Below are positions 43,800 to 52,701 of a DNA stretch of 64,000 nt, in pieces. The translations under genes were made by a program, and so were the position numbers. How positions within the stretch are numbered: the first letter of the stretch is position 1; each line of letters begins with the position of its first letter. The notes beneath the pieces are model-generated. The model saw only the letters and a list, made by a program, of their open reading frames with translations. It was not told the DNA's origin and ran no database searches. The DNA comes from an uncultured Leifsonia sp. (GTDB lineage: Bacteria > Actinomycetota > Actinomycetes > Actinomycetales > Microbacteriaceae): NCBI RefSeq assembly GCF_945957465.1, contig NZ_CAMFLC010000010.1, positions 21,926-85,925 of the forward strand, given 5' to 3'.

Positions 43800-45026
43800 A
43801 TGGCCCGCCCTGTCGAACGCAACGACCTCCCCCGGCTCACCGCCGAGCAGACGGCCGAGCGCCTCGGCGTCAAACTCGAGACGCTGTATGCGTACGTCGC
43901 ACGCGGCCTCCTCGATCGCACGCGCACGGCGAGCGGGTCCACGTTCGACGCGCTGGAGGTCGAGGCGTTCGCCGCGGCCCGGCGTCGCAAGGCGCCGCCG
44001 TCGCCCGCGCGGACCGAAGGGCGACCATTGATGGTGATCGAGACCGATTTCGCGCTCATCGACGACGGCGCGCTGTTCTACCGTGGCCGCCCCGCCGCCG
44101 AGCTGGCGCTCGAGCCGTTCGAGGCGGTGGCGCGCTGGGCGCTCACCCGCCGCTGGGAACCGTCCGCGCACTTCGCAGCGGGACCGGGGCTGGAGGCCGC
44201 CCGCCGGGTCGCGGAGGCGCTCCCGCCCGGCGCAGGCGACCGCGATCGGCAGCTGGTCGCCGTGACGGCGCTGGCCGCGGCAGACCCGCTGCGCACCTCG
44301 CTCGAGCCGCAGGCCGTCGCGGGGGCCGCGGAACGGCTCATCGCCGGGATGGTCGCCGTGCTGCCGGCGCGGGCGCCCGCCGTCGGTACGAGTCTCGCCG
44401 CGGAGCTCTGGTCGCGGCTGTCCGCGAAGCCTGCCACGCCGCAGCTGCTGCGGACCCTGAATGCCGCCCTGGTGCTGCTCCTGGACCACGACCTCGCCGT
44501 CTCCACACTCGCTGCGCGGGCAGCGGCGTCGGCGCGCGCCACGCCGTACGCGGTGGTGGTGGCCGGGCTGGGAGCGCTCGACTCCCCGCTGCACGGCAAC
44601 GCCAGCCGCGCGGCCCAGCGGATGCTCGCACGCGTCGCCGCGGGCGAGGAGCCAGCCCGCGTCGTCGCCGACGCCGTGGTCGACGGGCGCGGCCCGGTCC
44701 CCGGGTTCGGTCAGCCGCTCTACCCGCACGGAGACCCGCGCGCGCGGATCGTGCTGTGCATGCTCGCCGACGACCCGGCGGCCGCCGGTGTGGTGGACGC
44801 CGTGGAGGCGCTGGCGGCTCTCCTCCACGACCGCACGGGCACCTCTCCGAACTCGGACCTCGCCCTCGCCGCCCTGTCGCTCGCCGGCGGGATGGCGGAC
44901 GACGCCGGCGAGGTGATCTTCGCCACGGCGCGCACCGCCGGGTGGGTCGTGCACGCCCTCGCCGAGTACCGCGAGCGCCCCCTGCGCCTGCGTCCCGTCG
45001 GCCGCTACACTCCGGCCCCGACGTGA
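43800..45026 (+). CDS. HTH-domain citrate synthase homologue lacking the second catalytic His
   Basis: The 408-residue protein has an N-terminal MerR/excisionase-like helix-turn-helix (LTAEQTAERLGVKLETLYAYVARGLL) and a citrate-synthase fold. The first active-site His is present (DSPLHGNAS). The position of the second reads GFGQPLYPHGDPR, with Gln where GFGH is expected. An Asp is kept in SPNSDLALA. It may therefore be a weak enzyme or a metabolite-sensing regulator; this is inference. In-frame GTG codons at 43758 and 43764 are alternative starts. It is divergent from an apparently active homologue. Confidence 0.78.
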   Translation: MARPVERNDLPRLTAEQTAERLGVKLETLYAYVARGLLDRTRTASGSTFDALEVEAFAAARRRKAPPSPARTEGRPLMVIETDFALIDDGALFYRGRPAAELALEPFEAVARWALTRRWEPSAHFAAGPGLEAARRVAEALPPGAGDRDRQLVAVTALAAADPLRTSLEPQAVAGAAERLIAGMVAVLPARAPAVGTSLAAELWSRLSAKPATPQLLRTLNAALVLLLDHDLAVSTLAARAAASARATPYAVVVAGLGALDSPLHGNASRAAQRMLARVAAGEEPARVVADAVVDGRGPVPGFGQPLYPHGDPRARIVLCMLADDPAAAGVVDAVEALAALLHDRTGTSPNSDLALAALSLAGGMADDAGEVIFATARTAGWVVHALAEYRERPLRLRPVGRYTPAPT

Positions 45027-45036
45027 TGCAGGCCGC

Positions 45037-45141
45037 TCAACGTCGCAGAGCCGTGCGAGCGAGCGTGTTGCCGAGGAACTGGGAGAGCTGCACCCCGACG
45101 ACGATCGTGAGGACGGCGAGCCCGAGGACGCCGCCGAGACC
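45037..45141 (-). pseudogene. Hydrophobic 34-codon tail in frame after the VOC stop
   Basis: Reading on past the VOC stop codon (TAG 45144-45142) in the same frame gives 34 sense codons, then TGA at 45039-45037. The peptide (GLGGVLGLAVLTIVVGVQL, then SQFLGNTLARTALRR) looks like the last helix of a membrane protein. There is no start codon of its own near the beginning. It is best read as the remnant of a lost gene, less likely as a readthrough extension. Confidence 0.4.
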
Positions 45142-45567
45142 CTAGGCGTTCTGCGGCTGCGGTGCGGCCTGCAGGATGCGGACCATGTTGCCCGACGGGT
45201 CCCGGAACGCGCAGTCGCGCGGCCCCCACGGCTGATCCTTCGGCTCCTGGAGGACCTCGGCGCCGCTCGCGCGGACGCGCTCGAAGACCGCGTCGAGGTC
45301 GTCCTCGGTGCGGAACACGACGTTGGTGAGCACCCCCTTCGCGACGAGCTCCTGGATGGCATCGCCGTCGGCCTGCGACCGTCCGGCGTACGGATCGGAG
45401 AGCACGATCTCGGTGCCCTGACGGCCGGCGACGCCGAGCGTGATCCAGTGGTGACCGCCCGACGCGACGTCGTTGAGCACGTCCAGGCCGAGCGCATCGC
45501 GATAGAAGGCGAGCGACTCTTCCGGGTCGGTGACGGTGATGTGCGAGTACTGAAGCGAAATGGTCAT
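45142..45567 (-). CDS. VOC-superfamily (glyoxalase-like) protein
   Basis: The 141-residue protein has the VOC pattern: SHITVTDPEESLAFYRDALGLDVLND, a central VVFRTEDDLDAVF helix and CAFRDPSGNMVRILQA. It lies downstream of an AraC regulator gene on the same strand, a frequent pairing in actinobacteria where the regulator controls the VOC gene. The reaction is unknown. TAGAGT 6 nt before ATG 45567 gives it its own leaderless promoter. Confidence 0.85.
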   Translation of the reverse strand: MTISLQYSHITVTDPEESLAFYRDALGLDVLNDVASGGHHWITLGVAGRQGTEIVLSDPYAGRSQADGDAIQELVAKGVLTNVVFRTEDDLDAVFERVRASGAEVLQEPKDQPWGPRDCAFRDPSGNMVRILQAAPQPQNA

Positions 45568-45573
45568 GCTGTC

Positions 45574-45579
45574 ACTCTA
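45574..45579 (-). promoter_or_regulatory. -10 hexamer TAGAGT of a leaderless promoter (VOC gene)
   Basis: TAGAGT on the minus strand ends 6 nt before ATG 45567. Confidence 0.55.
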
Positions 45580-45632
45580 GGAACGTCGTGCACCCGGCGC
45601 TTCTCCATTCCTGCTCGACTCGCATCCGCTCA

Positions 45633-46046
45633 TCAACCCGGAAGGGGTCTGGAGCGGACGGGCCGGGTGCGCTGCTTGGCGATGCAGTTCGGCATCGCCA
45701 TGACGGCGCGGTGCTCCCGTGTGCGGTAGCGCGTCGGCGACTCCCCCACGACCTCGGCGAATTTGGAGCTGAACGACCCGAGGGACGTACACCCGACCGC
45801 CATGCAGGCTTCCGTGACGGTCATCCCCTCGCGCAGCAGCGACATCGCGCGCTCGATCCGCCGGGTCATCAGGTAGCTGTAGGGCGACTCGCCGTACACC
45901 GCGCGGAACCGGCGCGAGAAGTGCGACGGCGACATGAAGGCGGACGCCGCCATCGTCGGCACGTCGAGCGGCTCGGCGTACTGGCGATCGATCAGATCGC
46001 GCGCTCGTCGCAGGATGACGAGCTCCTCCAGTTCCTCCGGTGACAC
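45633..46046 (-). CDS. AraC-family transcriptional regulator, short form
   Basis: The 137-residue protein is almost only the AraC DNA-binding domain, with both helix-turn-helix units: MAASAFMSPSHFSRRFRAVYGESP and VTEACMAVGCTSLGSFSSKFAEVVGESP. No ligand-binding domain is present. GTG 46046 is chosen because TACCGT lies exactly 6 nt upstream; the frame extends to 46079. It probably controls the adjacent VOC gene. Confidence 0.88.
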   Translation of the reverse strand: MSPEELEELVILRRARDLIDRQYAEPLDVPTMAASAFMSPSHFSRRFRAVYGESPYSYLMTRRIERAMSLLREGMTVTEACMAVGCTSLGSFSSKFAEVVGESPTRYRTREHRAVMAMPNCIAKQRTRPVRSRPLPG

Positions 46047-46052
46047 GCTCCC

Positions 46053-46058
46053 ACGGTA
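46053..46058 (-). promoter_or_regulatory. -10 hexamer TACCGT of a leaderless promoter (AraC gene)
   Basis: TACCGT on the minus strand ends 6 nt before GTG 46046. Confidence 0.55.
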
Positions 46059-46097
46059 GCTCGCGCGGAGGGCGCCCACCAGTCGCCCGCCCAGGGG

Positions 46098-49000
46098 TCA
46101 GCTCGGCTCGACCAAGCGGATGAACGCGCTCAGTTCGCCGACCCCGGCGGGCGTGGTCGGCAAGAACTCCGTGAGTTCCGGTGAGTGGACGAGGTACGCC
46201 GCCCACTTCGCCCGGGAGATCGCGACATTGAGCCGGTTCGTGGACAGCAGGAACGACATGCCCCGCGGGACATCGGCCGCGGAGGACGCCGCGAGGCTGA
46301 CGATCGCGATCGCCGCCTCCTGGCCCTGGAACTTGTCGACCGTGCCGACGCGCACCTCCGGGAATCCGGCCGCGTCGAGCGCCTCCCGCACCGCGGCAAG
46401 CTGGGCGTTGTAGGGCGTGACGACGATCACATCGGCCGCCGCGAGGGGCGTGTCGTCGCGGCCGGCCGCCGGATCGGTCCAGGAGCGACCGATCGATTCG
46501 CGAACGATGCCGACCACGGCTTCGGCCTCCTCGGGTGACGCCGTCGCGTTGCCGACGTGCGCGACGGGCACGGGATGCAGCCCAGGGACGACGCCGGCGA
46601 GCTCGCGCTCGCCCGCGGCCGGATGCGCGCGCAGCCGCCCTTCGTACGACAGCGTGGAGACGGCGCGGGCGAGCGCCGGGTGGAGGCGACGGCTCTCGGC
46701 GAGGAAGTAGCCGAATTCCGCGGGAAGCACATCATGGCCGTCGCTCACCCAGCCGAGAGCCGAGCCGTCGACCGGCTCGGGATGGCTGCCCTGACTCACC
46801 TGCGGCAGCTGCTGCGGGTCGCCGAGCAGCAGCAGGTTGCGGGCCGCCACCGCGACGGCGATGGTCGACGCCAGCGAGAACTGCCCGGCCTCGTCCACGA
46901 CAAGCAGGTCGAGGCTCTCGCGCGGCACACGACCCGGGTTGGCGAAGTCCCAGGCCGTACCGCCCAGCACGAACCCGCTCGCCTCGTGCTCGGCGGCGAA
47001 CTCGAGCTGGCCGTTGCGCCGCAACGGGGTGAACCGCGGCGACTCGGCCGAGCCGCCCGGCACCTTGCCCACGAGCGCCGGGTCCAGACCGGTCGCGACG
47101 ACCCGGTCGAGCAGGTTCTCGACGACCGCGTGCGACTGCGCCACGACACCGACACGCCAGCCGTGATCGGCGACCAGGCGGGCGATCACGTGCGCACCGA
47201 GATAGGACTTGCCCGTTCCCGGAGGGCCTTGCACGGCCAGGTACGACGCGTCGAGGTCGAGCAGGCCGGCCGTCACGGCGTCGATCCGACCGCTGCCGTC
47301 GGCCGGCCCCTCCGAAGCGAGAGCACCGGAACGGGTGCGCGGTGGCGTGCGCCGCAGCAGGTCGACCGCGGCGTTCACCGGCCAGCGATCGGTTTGCAGT
47401 GCGGTGAGCAGGGCCGTCCCCCACTCCCGGATGGCCTCCGCGAGCGGGCGCGTCGAGGGCGGCGGCGCCGGAGTGAGCGCCGTGGGCAGGTGGTCGTAGG
47501 CGGGGACATCCTCGGGAAGAGTCTCGCGTACCAGCACGGAGCCGTCATCGGTGACGTCGATCACAGCGACGCTGCGCACCGTGCGAGCGCCCGGCTGCGC
47601 CCGCAGCAGCCGGAACGGTCCCGGGTACTCGTACAGCAGGAACGGCCCCGAGCTCTCGCTGACCCGCACGGAGCTGCCCGCGCCCCACTGGCCGGAGAGC
47701 AGCAGTTCTCGGCGCTCGACCCGCTGACCCTCGTCGAGGTACCAGTCGCGCACCACGCGCGCCGACTCCACCACGAGCACGTCCCTGGTGTCCGCCCACT
47801 CCTCCACGGGCTGGATCAGTCGCGAGAAATGGCTCTGCCAGAAGCTCTTCTGCTCGCGGCGGTGGAAGTCGATCGCCGCCGCCGCGAGGGCGACGGCCTC
47901 CCGGTCGGTGCTGCGATGCGGATCGAGCGGGTCGCCCGCGAACGCCAACAGCCCCACCCGGAGCGGAGAGGCCTCGGGAGCGACCTCGGGCTCCTCCTGC
48001 GGGGCGGCGCCGATCGGGACGCCGTTCTCGGCGGCCCTGGCGAGCAGCCAGTCGCGCAGCCGCAGGGTCGAGACGCAGTCGTAGCGGTTGTAGTCGCCGA
48101 GCGCGTCGAGCAGGGGCTGCGCTTCGTCGAGTCGGCCGAGTGCGATGAGATCGCGGGCGTTCGCGTACTCCGTGATCGAGTCGGCGCCGTTCGTGACCTC
48201 GCTCTGGCGCAGCTCGGAGCCCATGTAGAGCGGCTCGAGCTTCTTGATCGAGTAGGAGCGCGATCCCACCCGTACCGATTTGCGGACCAGAGGGTAGAGG
48301 TCGACCATCACGTTGTCGCGGAGCAGGGCGTCCACCTCCTCTTCGCCGACGCCGTGCCGTGCGGCGAGCGACAGCAGGTGGGTCTGCTCGTAGGCGGCGT
48401 AGTGGTAGATGTGCATCGCGGGGAAGACCGCGCGCCGCTCCCGCACGAACGCGAGGAACCGCTCGAGCGCGACGCGCTCCTCGGCGAAGTCGTGCGCCCA
48501 GAACGCCGTGAACCGGGCGTCCTGGTCGACCATCCCGAACAGGTAGTCGAGGTTCCAGCGCTCCCCCGCCCCCTCGGTGTACAACGGGTCGCCTTCGAAG
48601 TCGAAGAAGATGTCGCCGGGGTCCGGCTCCGGCAGCACGGCGAGCACCGGCGCGTTGAAGACCCGGATCGGCGGGGGCGCGCCCTCCACGGCCTCCAGCT
48701 GCAGACGCGCCTGTTCGCGCAGCCCGCTCAGGGTGCCGTCCGGAATGCCCTCGACCGGGCCGTCGGAGGCCGCCAATGCGTCGATGGTGGTGATGCCTGC
48801 TGCGATCAGGCGCTCCCGCTGCGTCACCCGCATGCCGGCCACGAGCAGGACGTCGCGCGCGGCCTGCACCTCGGCATCGCACGTGTCGCAGCGCCCGCAC
48901 ACGGCGAAGCGCGGGTCGCCCCAGGCGACAGGGCCCGCGTCGGCGACGTGTTCGGCGATGATCGCCAGGAGGCGCTCGCGCCGCTTGCGATAGACGGGCT

Positions 49001-49553
49001 CGATCTCGGAGAGCCGGTGCTCGCTCACCGACCCGTCGCCGAGCAGCAGCTCGACGACGCCGTCGACCCGCACTCCCGTTCGCCGGAGCTGCTCGGCGTA
49101 GGCGGCGAGCTGCAGGAGGGCGGTCACACGCGCGCTGCGAGCGAGCTTGGAGTCTTGGACACGGTAGCTGCCGTCCGGAAGGCGGACCACGAAATCGGCG
49201 AACCCGACGAACGAGCCGTCGAAGAAAGTCGCCTGGAACACGACCGCGCTCGCGCGCTCGAAGGCGCGGGCCGTCGCGGCGACCGCGCCGGACAGCGAGT
49301 CGGCCGTCAGCGACTCCGGCCGCTCGATCTCGGCCACCCCGTCGCCGAAGCGGTCCCGGTAGCGCTCCAGGATGTGGTGCTCGTGTTCGTCGCCCAGGCG
49401 GGAGGACCGCACGTACATCGGATCGTCGACCTCGTCGGTCTTCTCGATCCGCCCCAGCTTCACATCGAGAGAGCGGAGGAAGGCGAACTCGCACTTCGAC
49501 GCCTCGGTCAGGTCGCTGGCGCTGGTGACGATCACCCCGTCGAGTAGGAACAC
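46098..49553 (-). CDS. TM0106-type RecB-like nuclease fused to RNase H-like exonuclease and SF1 helicase
   Basis: The 1151-residue protein appears to have three parts. The N terminus is RecB/Cas4-like, with DSKLAR-type catalytic residues (VQDSKLAR) and cysteines (K-C-E near the start; CGRCDTC at about 220) that may hold an Fe-S cluster. A DEDD/RNase H-like exonuclease follows (FFDFEGDP near residue 315). The C terminus is a superfamily 1 helicase: GPPGTGKS (about 775), VVDEAGQ, LGDPQQLP, VDKFQGQE, NVAISRAK. It probably processes nucleic-acid ends in repair; the precise role is unknown. GTG 49553 is leaderless by TAGCGT. Confidence 0.87.
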   Translation of the reverse strand: MFLLDGVIVTSASDLTEASKCEFAFLRSLDVKLGRIEKTDEVDDPMYVRSSRLGDEHEHHILERYRDRFGDGVAEIERPESLTADSLSGAVAATARAFERASAVVFQATFFDGSFVGFADFVVRLPDGSYRVQDSKLARSARVTALLQLAAYAEQLRRTGVRVDGVVELLLGDGSVSEHRLSEIEPVYRKRRERLLAIIAEHVADAGPVAWGDPRFAVCGRCDTCDAEVQAARDVLLVAGMRVTQRERLIAAGITTIDALAASDGPVEGIPDGTLSGLREQARLQLEAVEGAPPPIRVFNAPVLAVLPEPDPGDIFFDFEGDPLYTEGAGERWNLDYLFGMVDQDARFTAFWAHDFAEERVALERFLAFVRERRAVFPAMHIYHYAAYEQTHLLSLAARHGVGEEEVDALLRDNVMVDLYPLVRKSVRVGSRSYSIKKLEPLYMGSELRQSEVTNGADSITEYANARDLIALGRLDEAQPLLDALGDYNRYDCVSTLRLRDWLLARAAENGVPIGAAPQEEPEVAPEASPLRVGLLAFAGDPLDPHRSTDREAVALAAAAIDFHRREQKSFWQSHFSRLIQPVEEWADTRDVLVVESARVVRDWYLDEGQRVERRELLLSGQWGAGSSVRVSESSGPFLLYEYPGPFRLLRAQPGARTVRSVAVIDVTDDGSVLVRETLPEDVPAYDHLPTALTPAPPPSTRPLAEAIREWGTALLTALQTDRWPVNAAVDLLRRTPPRTRSGALASEGPADGSGRIDAVTAGLLDLDASYLAVQGPPGTGKSYLGAHVIARLVADHGWRVGVVAQSHAVVENLLDRVVATGLDPALVGKVPGGSAESPRFTPLRRNGQLEFAAEHEASGFVLGGTAWDFANPGRVPRESLDLLVVDEAGQFSLASTIAVAVAARNLLLLGDPQQLPQVSQGSHPEPVDGSALGWVSDGHDVLPAEFGYFLAESRRLHPALARAVSTLSYEGRLRAHPAAGERELAGVVPGLHPVPVAHVGNATASPEEAEAVVGIVRESIGRSWTDPAAGRDDTPLAAADVIVVTPYNAQLAAVREALDAAGFPEVRVGTVDKFQGQEAAIAIVSLAASSAADVPRGMSFLLSTNRLNVAISRAKWAAYLVHSPELTEFLPTTPAGVGELSAFIRLVEPS

Positions 49554-49559
49554 ACGGCA

Positions 49560-49565
49560 ACGCTA
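49560..49565 (-). promoter_or_regulatory. -10 hexamer TAGCGT of a leaderless promoter
   Basis: TAGCGT on the minus strand ends 6 nt before GTG 49553. Confidence 0.55.
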
Positions 49566-49611
49566 TCGGCGCCCGCCGACATCCGAGGGCCGCGGCCCTC
49601 CAGACGCGGCG

Positions 49612-50175
49612 TCAGCCCTTGGCCGCCGCCTTCACGGCGCGCTTGTGCTCGCGCACCCGGGTGAGCGAGTCGGCGTCCACGATGTCGGCCACGGAGCGGT
49701 ACCCGTCCAGGCCGTAGTCGCCGGCGGCCTCCCGCCAGCCGGGGACGCTCAGCCCCTTCTGCTTGCCCAGCAGTGCGAGGAAGATCGTGGCCTTCTGCTC
49801 GCCGAAGCCCGGCAGGGCCTTCAGACGGCGGAGCACCTCGGCGCCGTCCGGGTCGCCCTGCGTCCAGATCGCGGCGGTGTCCCCTCCCCACTCGTCGACG
49901 ATGGCCGAGGCCAACGACTGCAGCCGGCCCGCCATCGATCCGGGGAACCGGTGCACGGACGGCGTCTGCTTCATCACCTCGACGAGTCTCTCGGGCTCCA
50001 GCGCGGCGATGCCGGCCGGATCGAGGGAGCCGAGCCTGTCGCGCAACTTGGCCGGGCCGGCGAAGGCCGTCTCCATCGCGATCTGCTGGTCGAGCAGCAT
50101 CCCGACCAGCAGAGCGAACGGGGACTGGTCGAGGAGGGCGTCCGCTTCGGCGTCGCCGGTGATCGAAAGGGGCAT
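49612..50175 (-). CDS. HhH-GPD-type base-excision repair protein
   Basis: The 187-residue protein is a helix-hairpin-helix DNA-glycosylase-like protein: LLVGMLLDQQIAMETAFAGP near the N terminus and the hairpin LPGFGEQKATIFLALLGKQ at about residues 120-140. A basic tail follows (REHKRAVKAAAKG). The catalytic Lys/Asp pair of Nth/MutY is not obvious, and there is no iron-sulphur cysteine cluster, so glycosylase activity is not certain. ATG 50175 has AAGGA directly upstream. Confidence 0.85.
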   Translation of the reverse strand: MPLSITGDAEADALLDQSPFALLVGMLLDQQIAMETAFAGPAKLRDRLGSLDPAGIAALEPERLVEVMKQTPSVHRFPGSMAGRLQSLASAIVDEWGGDTAAIWTQGDPDGAEVLRRLKALPGFGEQKATIFLALLGKQKGLSVPGWREAAGDYGLDGYRSVADIVDADSLTRVREHKRAVKAAAKG

Positions 50176-50196
50176 TCCTTCATGCTGCCATCCGCA

Positions 50197-50412
50197 TCAC
50201 AGCAGGAGCAACAGCACCCCCGCAATGGCCGACAGCACCGCGAGCAGAAGCGCGACGCCGAGGAGCACGGCGTGGACCACGAGGAACGGGGTCGCCCGGC
50301 CCGCGGCGTCCCTGGCGCGATCGTCAGCGCGTACGCGGGAGAAGAACCGCGGCCAGGCGAACACGTTGAACACGGCATTGGCGAAGAGGACGACGGCGGC
50401 GAAAACGGTCAT
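50197..50412 (-). CDS. Small integral membrane protein (SCO4848-like)
   Basis: The 71-residue protein has two hydrophobic helices joined by a charged loop (WPRFFSRVRADDRARDAAGRAT). This matches a small actinobacterial membrane family represented by SCO4848; function unknown. ATG 50412 overlaps the stop of the LysR gene (ATGA), so the two are translationally coupled. Confidence 0.72.
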   Translation of the reverse strand: MTVFAAVVLFANAVFNVFAWPRFFSRVRADDRARDAAGRATPFLVVHAVLLGVALLLAVLSAIAGVLLLLL

Positions 50413-51311
50413 GATGCTTCCAGCGTAGGCGGAACCGCGCGTCCGAACCTCTCGGCGATCAGGCCGACCAGGGCGCGCGCCGCCGCTCCAGGTCGCGGAT
50501 GGACGATGACGCTCAGGTGCCACTCGACGGCCGGCGTCAACGGCCGGATCACAGCCCCCGGCGCCGGCAGGACGGTGAGGGCCGGCAGCGCCGCCACGCC
50601 GAGCCCCGCGGCGACGAACCGCGGGATCTCGCCGAGGTCGGACACCTCTGTCGCGATCTGCCGCGACAGCCCGGCGGCCGCCAGCGCGCGGTCGAGGGTG
50701 ACGCGGTTGCCGAACCCCTCCCGCGCGTCCACCCAGCGCTCCGCGGCGAGCGCCTGCAATGCGACCGGGCCGTCCCCGGCGGCGAGAGGGTGCCCCTTCG
50801 GCAGCACCGCCACGAAGGGCGTCTCGGCCAGCGGCAGCTCGAGCACGCCGACCGCGGGGTCCGGGAGACCCAGGAACGCGACGTCGAGCCGCCCCTGCCG
50901 CACATCGTCGGCGAGGCCGGTCGAGCCGCTCGGCGACGGGCCCAGGCGCAGGTCGACGCCCGGATGACGCCTCCGGAACTCGCCCATGATGCCGGGGAGG
51001 TCGATGGAGGTCAGATTCGTGAAGATGCCCACGCGGACGGCGCCGCGCAATGGGCCCTCCCCGACCACGAGATCCCGTAGCCGCTCGATCGACTGCAGGC
51101 CGGTGCGCGCCTCGGCGAGCGCCGCCTCGCCGATCCCGGTGAGCCGGACCCCGTGCGCGTCGCGTTCGAACAGGCGGCCGCCGAGCTCGCGTTCCAATGC
51201 CGCGACTCCTGCCGACACGGTGGATTGGGCCGCGAAGAGACGGGTCGCGGCCCGAGTGAAGTTGCGCTCTTCAGCGACGGCGACGAAGTACTCCAGCTGT
51301 CTGCTGTCCAT
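50409..51311 (-). CDS. LysR-family transcriptional regulator
   Basis: The 300-residue protein has the N-terminal LysR helix-turn-helix (MDSRQLEYFVAVAEERNFTRAATRLFAAQSTVSAGVAALERELG) and the substrate-binding domain. It is divergent from an MFS exporter gene across a 91-bp region, the classic arrangement for a LysR activator of its neighbour. The inducer is unknown. ATG 51311 is 6 nt after TACGAT. Confidence 0.92.
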   Translation of the reverse strand: MDSRQLEYFVAVAEERNFTRAATRLFAAQSTVSAGVAALERELGGRLFERDAHGVRLTGIGEAALAEARTGLQSIERLRDLVVGEGPLRGAVRVGIFTNLTSIDLPGIMGEFRRRHPGVDLRLGPSPSGSTGLADDVRQGRLDVAFLGLPDPAVGVLELPLAETPFVAVLPKGHPLAAGDGPVALQALAAERWVDAREGFGNRVTLDRALAAAGLSRQIATEVSDLGEIPRFVAAGLGVAALPALTVLPAPGAVIRPLTPAVEWHLSVIVHPRPGAAARALVGLIAERFGRAVPPTLEAS

Positions 51312-51317
51312 CCGGTC

Positions 51318-51323
51318 ATCGTA
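51318..51323 (-). promoter_or_regulatory. -10 hexamer TACGAT of a leaderless promoter (lysR)
   Basis: TACGAT on the minus strand ends 6 nt before ATG 51311. Confidence 0.55.
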
Positions 51324-51402
51324 ACCGACAATCGTTCTTATCGATCGCCAGCATCATCAACATTCGTTGGACACGATGGCGGTTGACGCGCATCATCGGA
51401 AC

Positions 51403-52632
51403 ATGTCCACGACAGCTCCCGTCTCCTCGTCCGCCCGCGCCCGATCGCCCTGGCGACTCCGGCACGGCGCCGGCTTCTGGGTGATCGCCGCCGCCTTCCT
51501 CGCGGTCATGGCGTTCTCGACCATCCCCACGCCGCTCTACTCCCTGTACCAGCTCCGCGACGGGTTCCCGACCTGGGTGATCACCGTCGTCTTCGCGGCC
51601 TACGCCATCGGCGTCATCGCGAGCCTGTTCCTGATCGGCCACCTGAGCGACTGGGCGGGACGGCGCCGGATGGTGCTGGTGGCGATCCTGCTGGAGATCC
51701 TCGCCGCGGCGCTGTTCCTGGTCTGGAACGATGTCAGCGGCCTTCTCGTGGCACGCCTGATCTCCGGGGTGGGAGTCGGTGCGCTCACGGCGAGCGCGAC
51801 CGCCCACCTGAGCGAACTGCGCTCAGTCGCGCGGCCGGACGAGGGACCCCGCCTGGCCGGAACGGTCTCGACCGTGATCAACACCGGAGGCCTCGCGCTC
51901 GGCCCGCTGATCGGCGGCCTCTTCGCCCAGTTCCTGCCTGCGCCGCTGCTGCTGCCGTACGCCGTGTTCCTGGTCGTGCTCGCCGTGGCCGCCGTCGCGG
52001 TCGCGCTGGTGCCCGAGACCGTCGAGCGCGCCGAGGAGCGGCCCCCGTACAGGCCGCAGCGCATCTCGCTTCCCGCTGCGTCGCGCGGCGCGTTCTCGGC
52101 CGCCGCGATCGCCGCCTTCGCCGGCTTCGCGGTGTTTGGGCTGTTCACCTCGCTGGCTCCGAGCGTTCTCTCCGGCACCTTCCACGTCGCCTCGCACCTC
52201 GTGGCCGGGGCGGTGCCCTTCTCGGTCTTCGCCGCGTCCGCCGTGTCGCAGATCGTCTTCGCGCCGCTGCGCACCCGCACGCAGCTCGTCCTCGGGATCG
52301 TGCTGGTGGCCGTCGGGCTCGGCGGGCTCGCGGCCGGCGTGCTCGGCGGGTCGCTGGCCGCGTTCGTCCTCGCCGGCGTCGTCGCCGGAGCCGGCGTCGG
52401 GCTGCTCTTCCGCGCCGCCATCCTGGTCGCCGGATCGCTCGCGGCCGCCGATCGCCGCGGCGAGGTGCTGGCCGCGATCTTCCTCGTCGCCTACATCGGC
52501 CTGGCGTTGCCGGTGCTGCTCGTCGGCGTCGCCCTCATCCTCTGGCCGCTGGTGCCGGTGCTCGTCGGCTTCGTCATCATCGTCGCGGCACTGGCCGTGA
52601 TCGCCGGCCTCCGGATGCTGCGCACTGCATGA
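51403..52632 (+). CDS. MFS transporter, probable exporter
   Basis: The 409-residue protein has about twelve helices. It has FSTIPTPLYSLYQLRDGFPTWV after helix 1, the MFS loop GHLSDWAGRRRMV and the GVGVGALTASATAHLSEL helix 4-5 region, with VPETVERAEERP in the middle loop. This subgroup is annotated as drug or metabolite exporters. ATG 51403 (MSTTAPVSS) is preferred to ATG 51367. Control by the divergent LysR protein is likely but inferred. Confidence 0.85.
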   Translation: MSTTAPVSSSARARSPWRLRHGAGFWVIAAAFLAVMAFSTIPTPLYSLYQLRDGFPTWVITVVFAAYAIGVIASLFLIGHLSDWAGRRRMVLVAILLEILAAALFLVWNDVSGLLVARLISGVGVGALTASATAHLSELRSVARPDEGPRLAGTVSTVINTGGLALGPLIGGLFAQFLPAPLLLPYAVFLVVLAVAAVAVALVPETVERAEERPPYRPQRISLPAASRGAFSAAAIAAFAGFAVFGLFTSLAPSVLSGTFHVASHLVAGAVPFSVFAASAVSQIVFAPLRTRTQLVLGIVLVAVGLGGLAAGVLGGSLAAFVLAGVVAGAGVGLLFRAAILVAGSLAAADRRGEVLAAIFLVAYIGLALPVLLVGVALILWPLVPVLVGFVIIVAALAVIAGLRMLRTA

Positions 52633-52701
52633 CCTCCGGTGGTGGGCCCGGGCGCCGAAGGGCTCCTCAGCGCCGCTCTCCCGCGCCCGCCGGCGAATGG
52701 G

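Noticed and set aside
46557..49547. A 996-codon plus-strand open frame opposite the nuclease-helicase gene
   Set aside because: Composition and lack of motifs mark it as antisense shadow; the minus strand encodes clear helicase motifs throughout.
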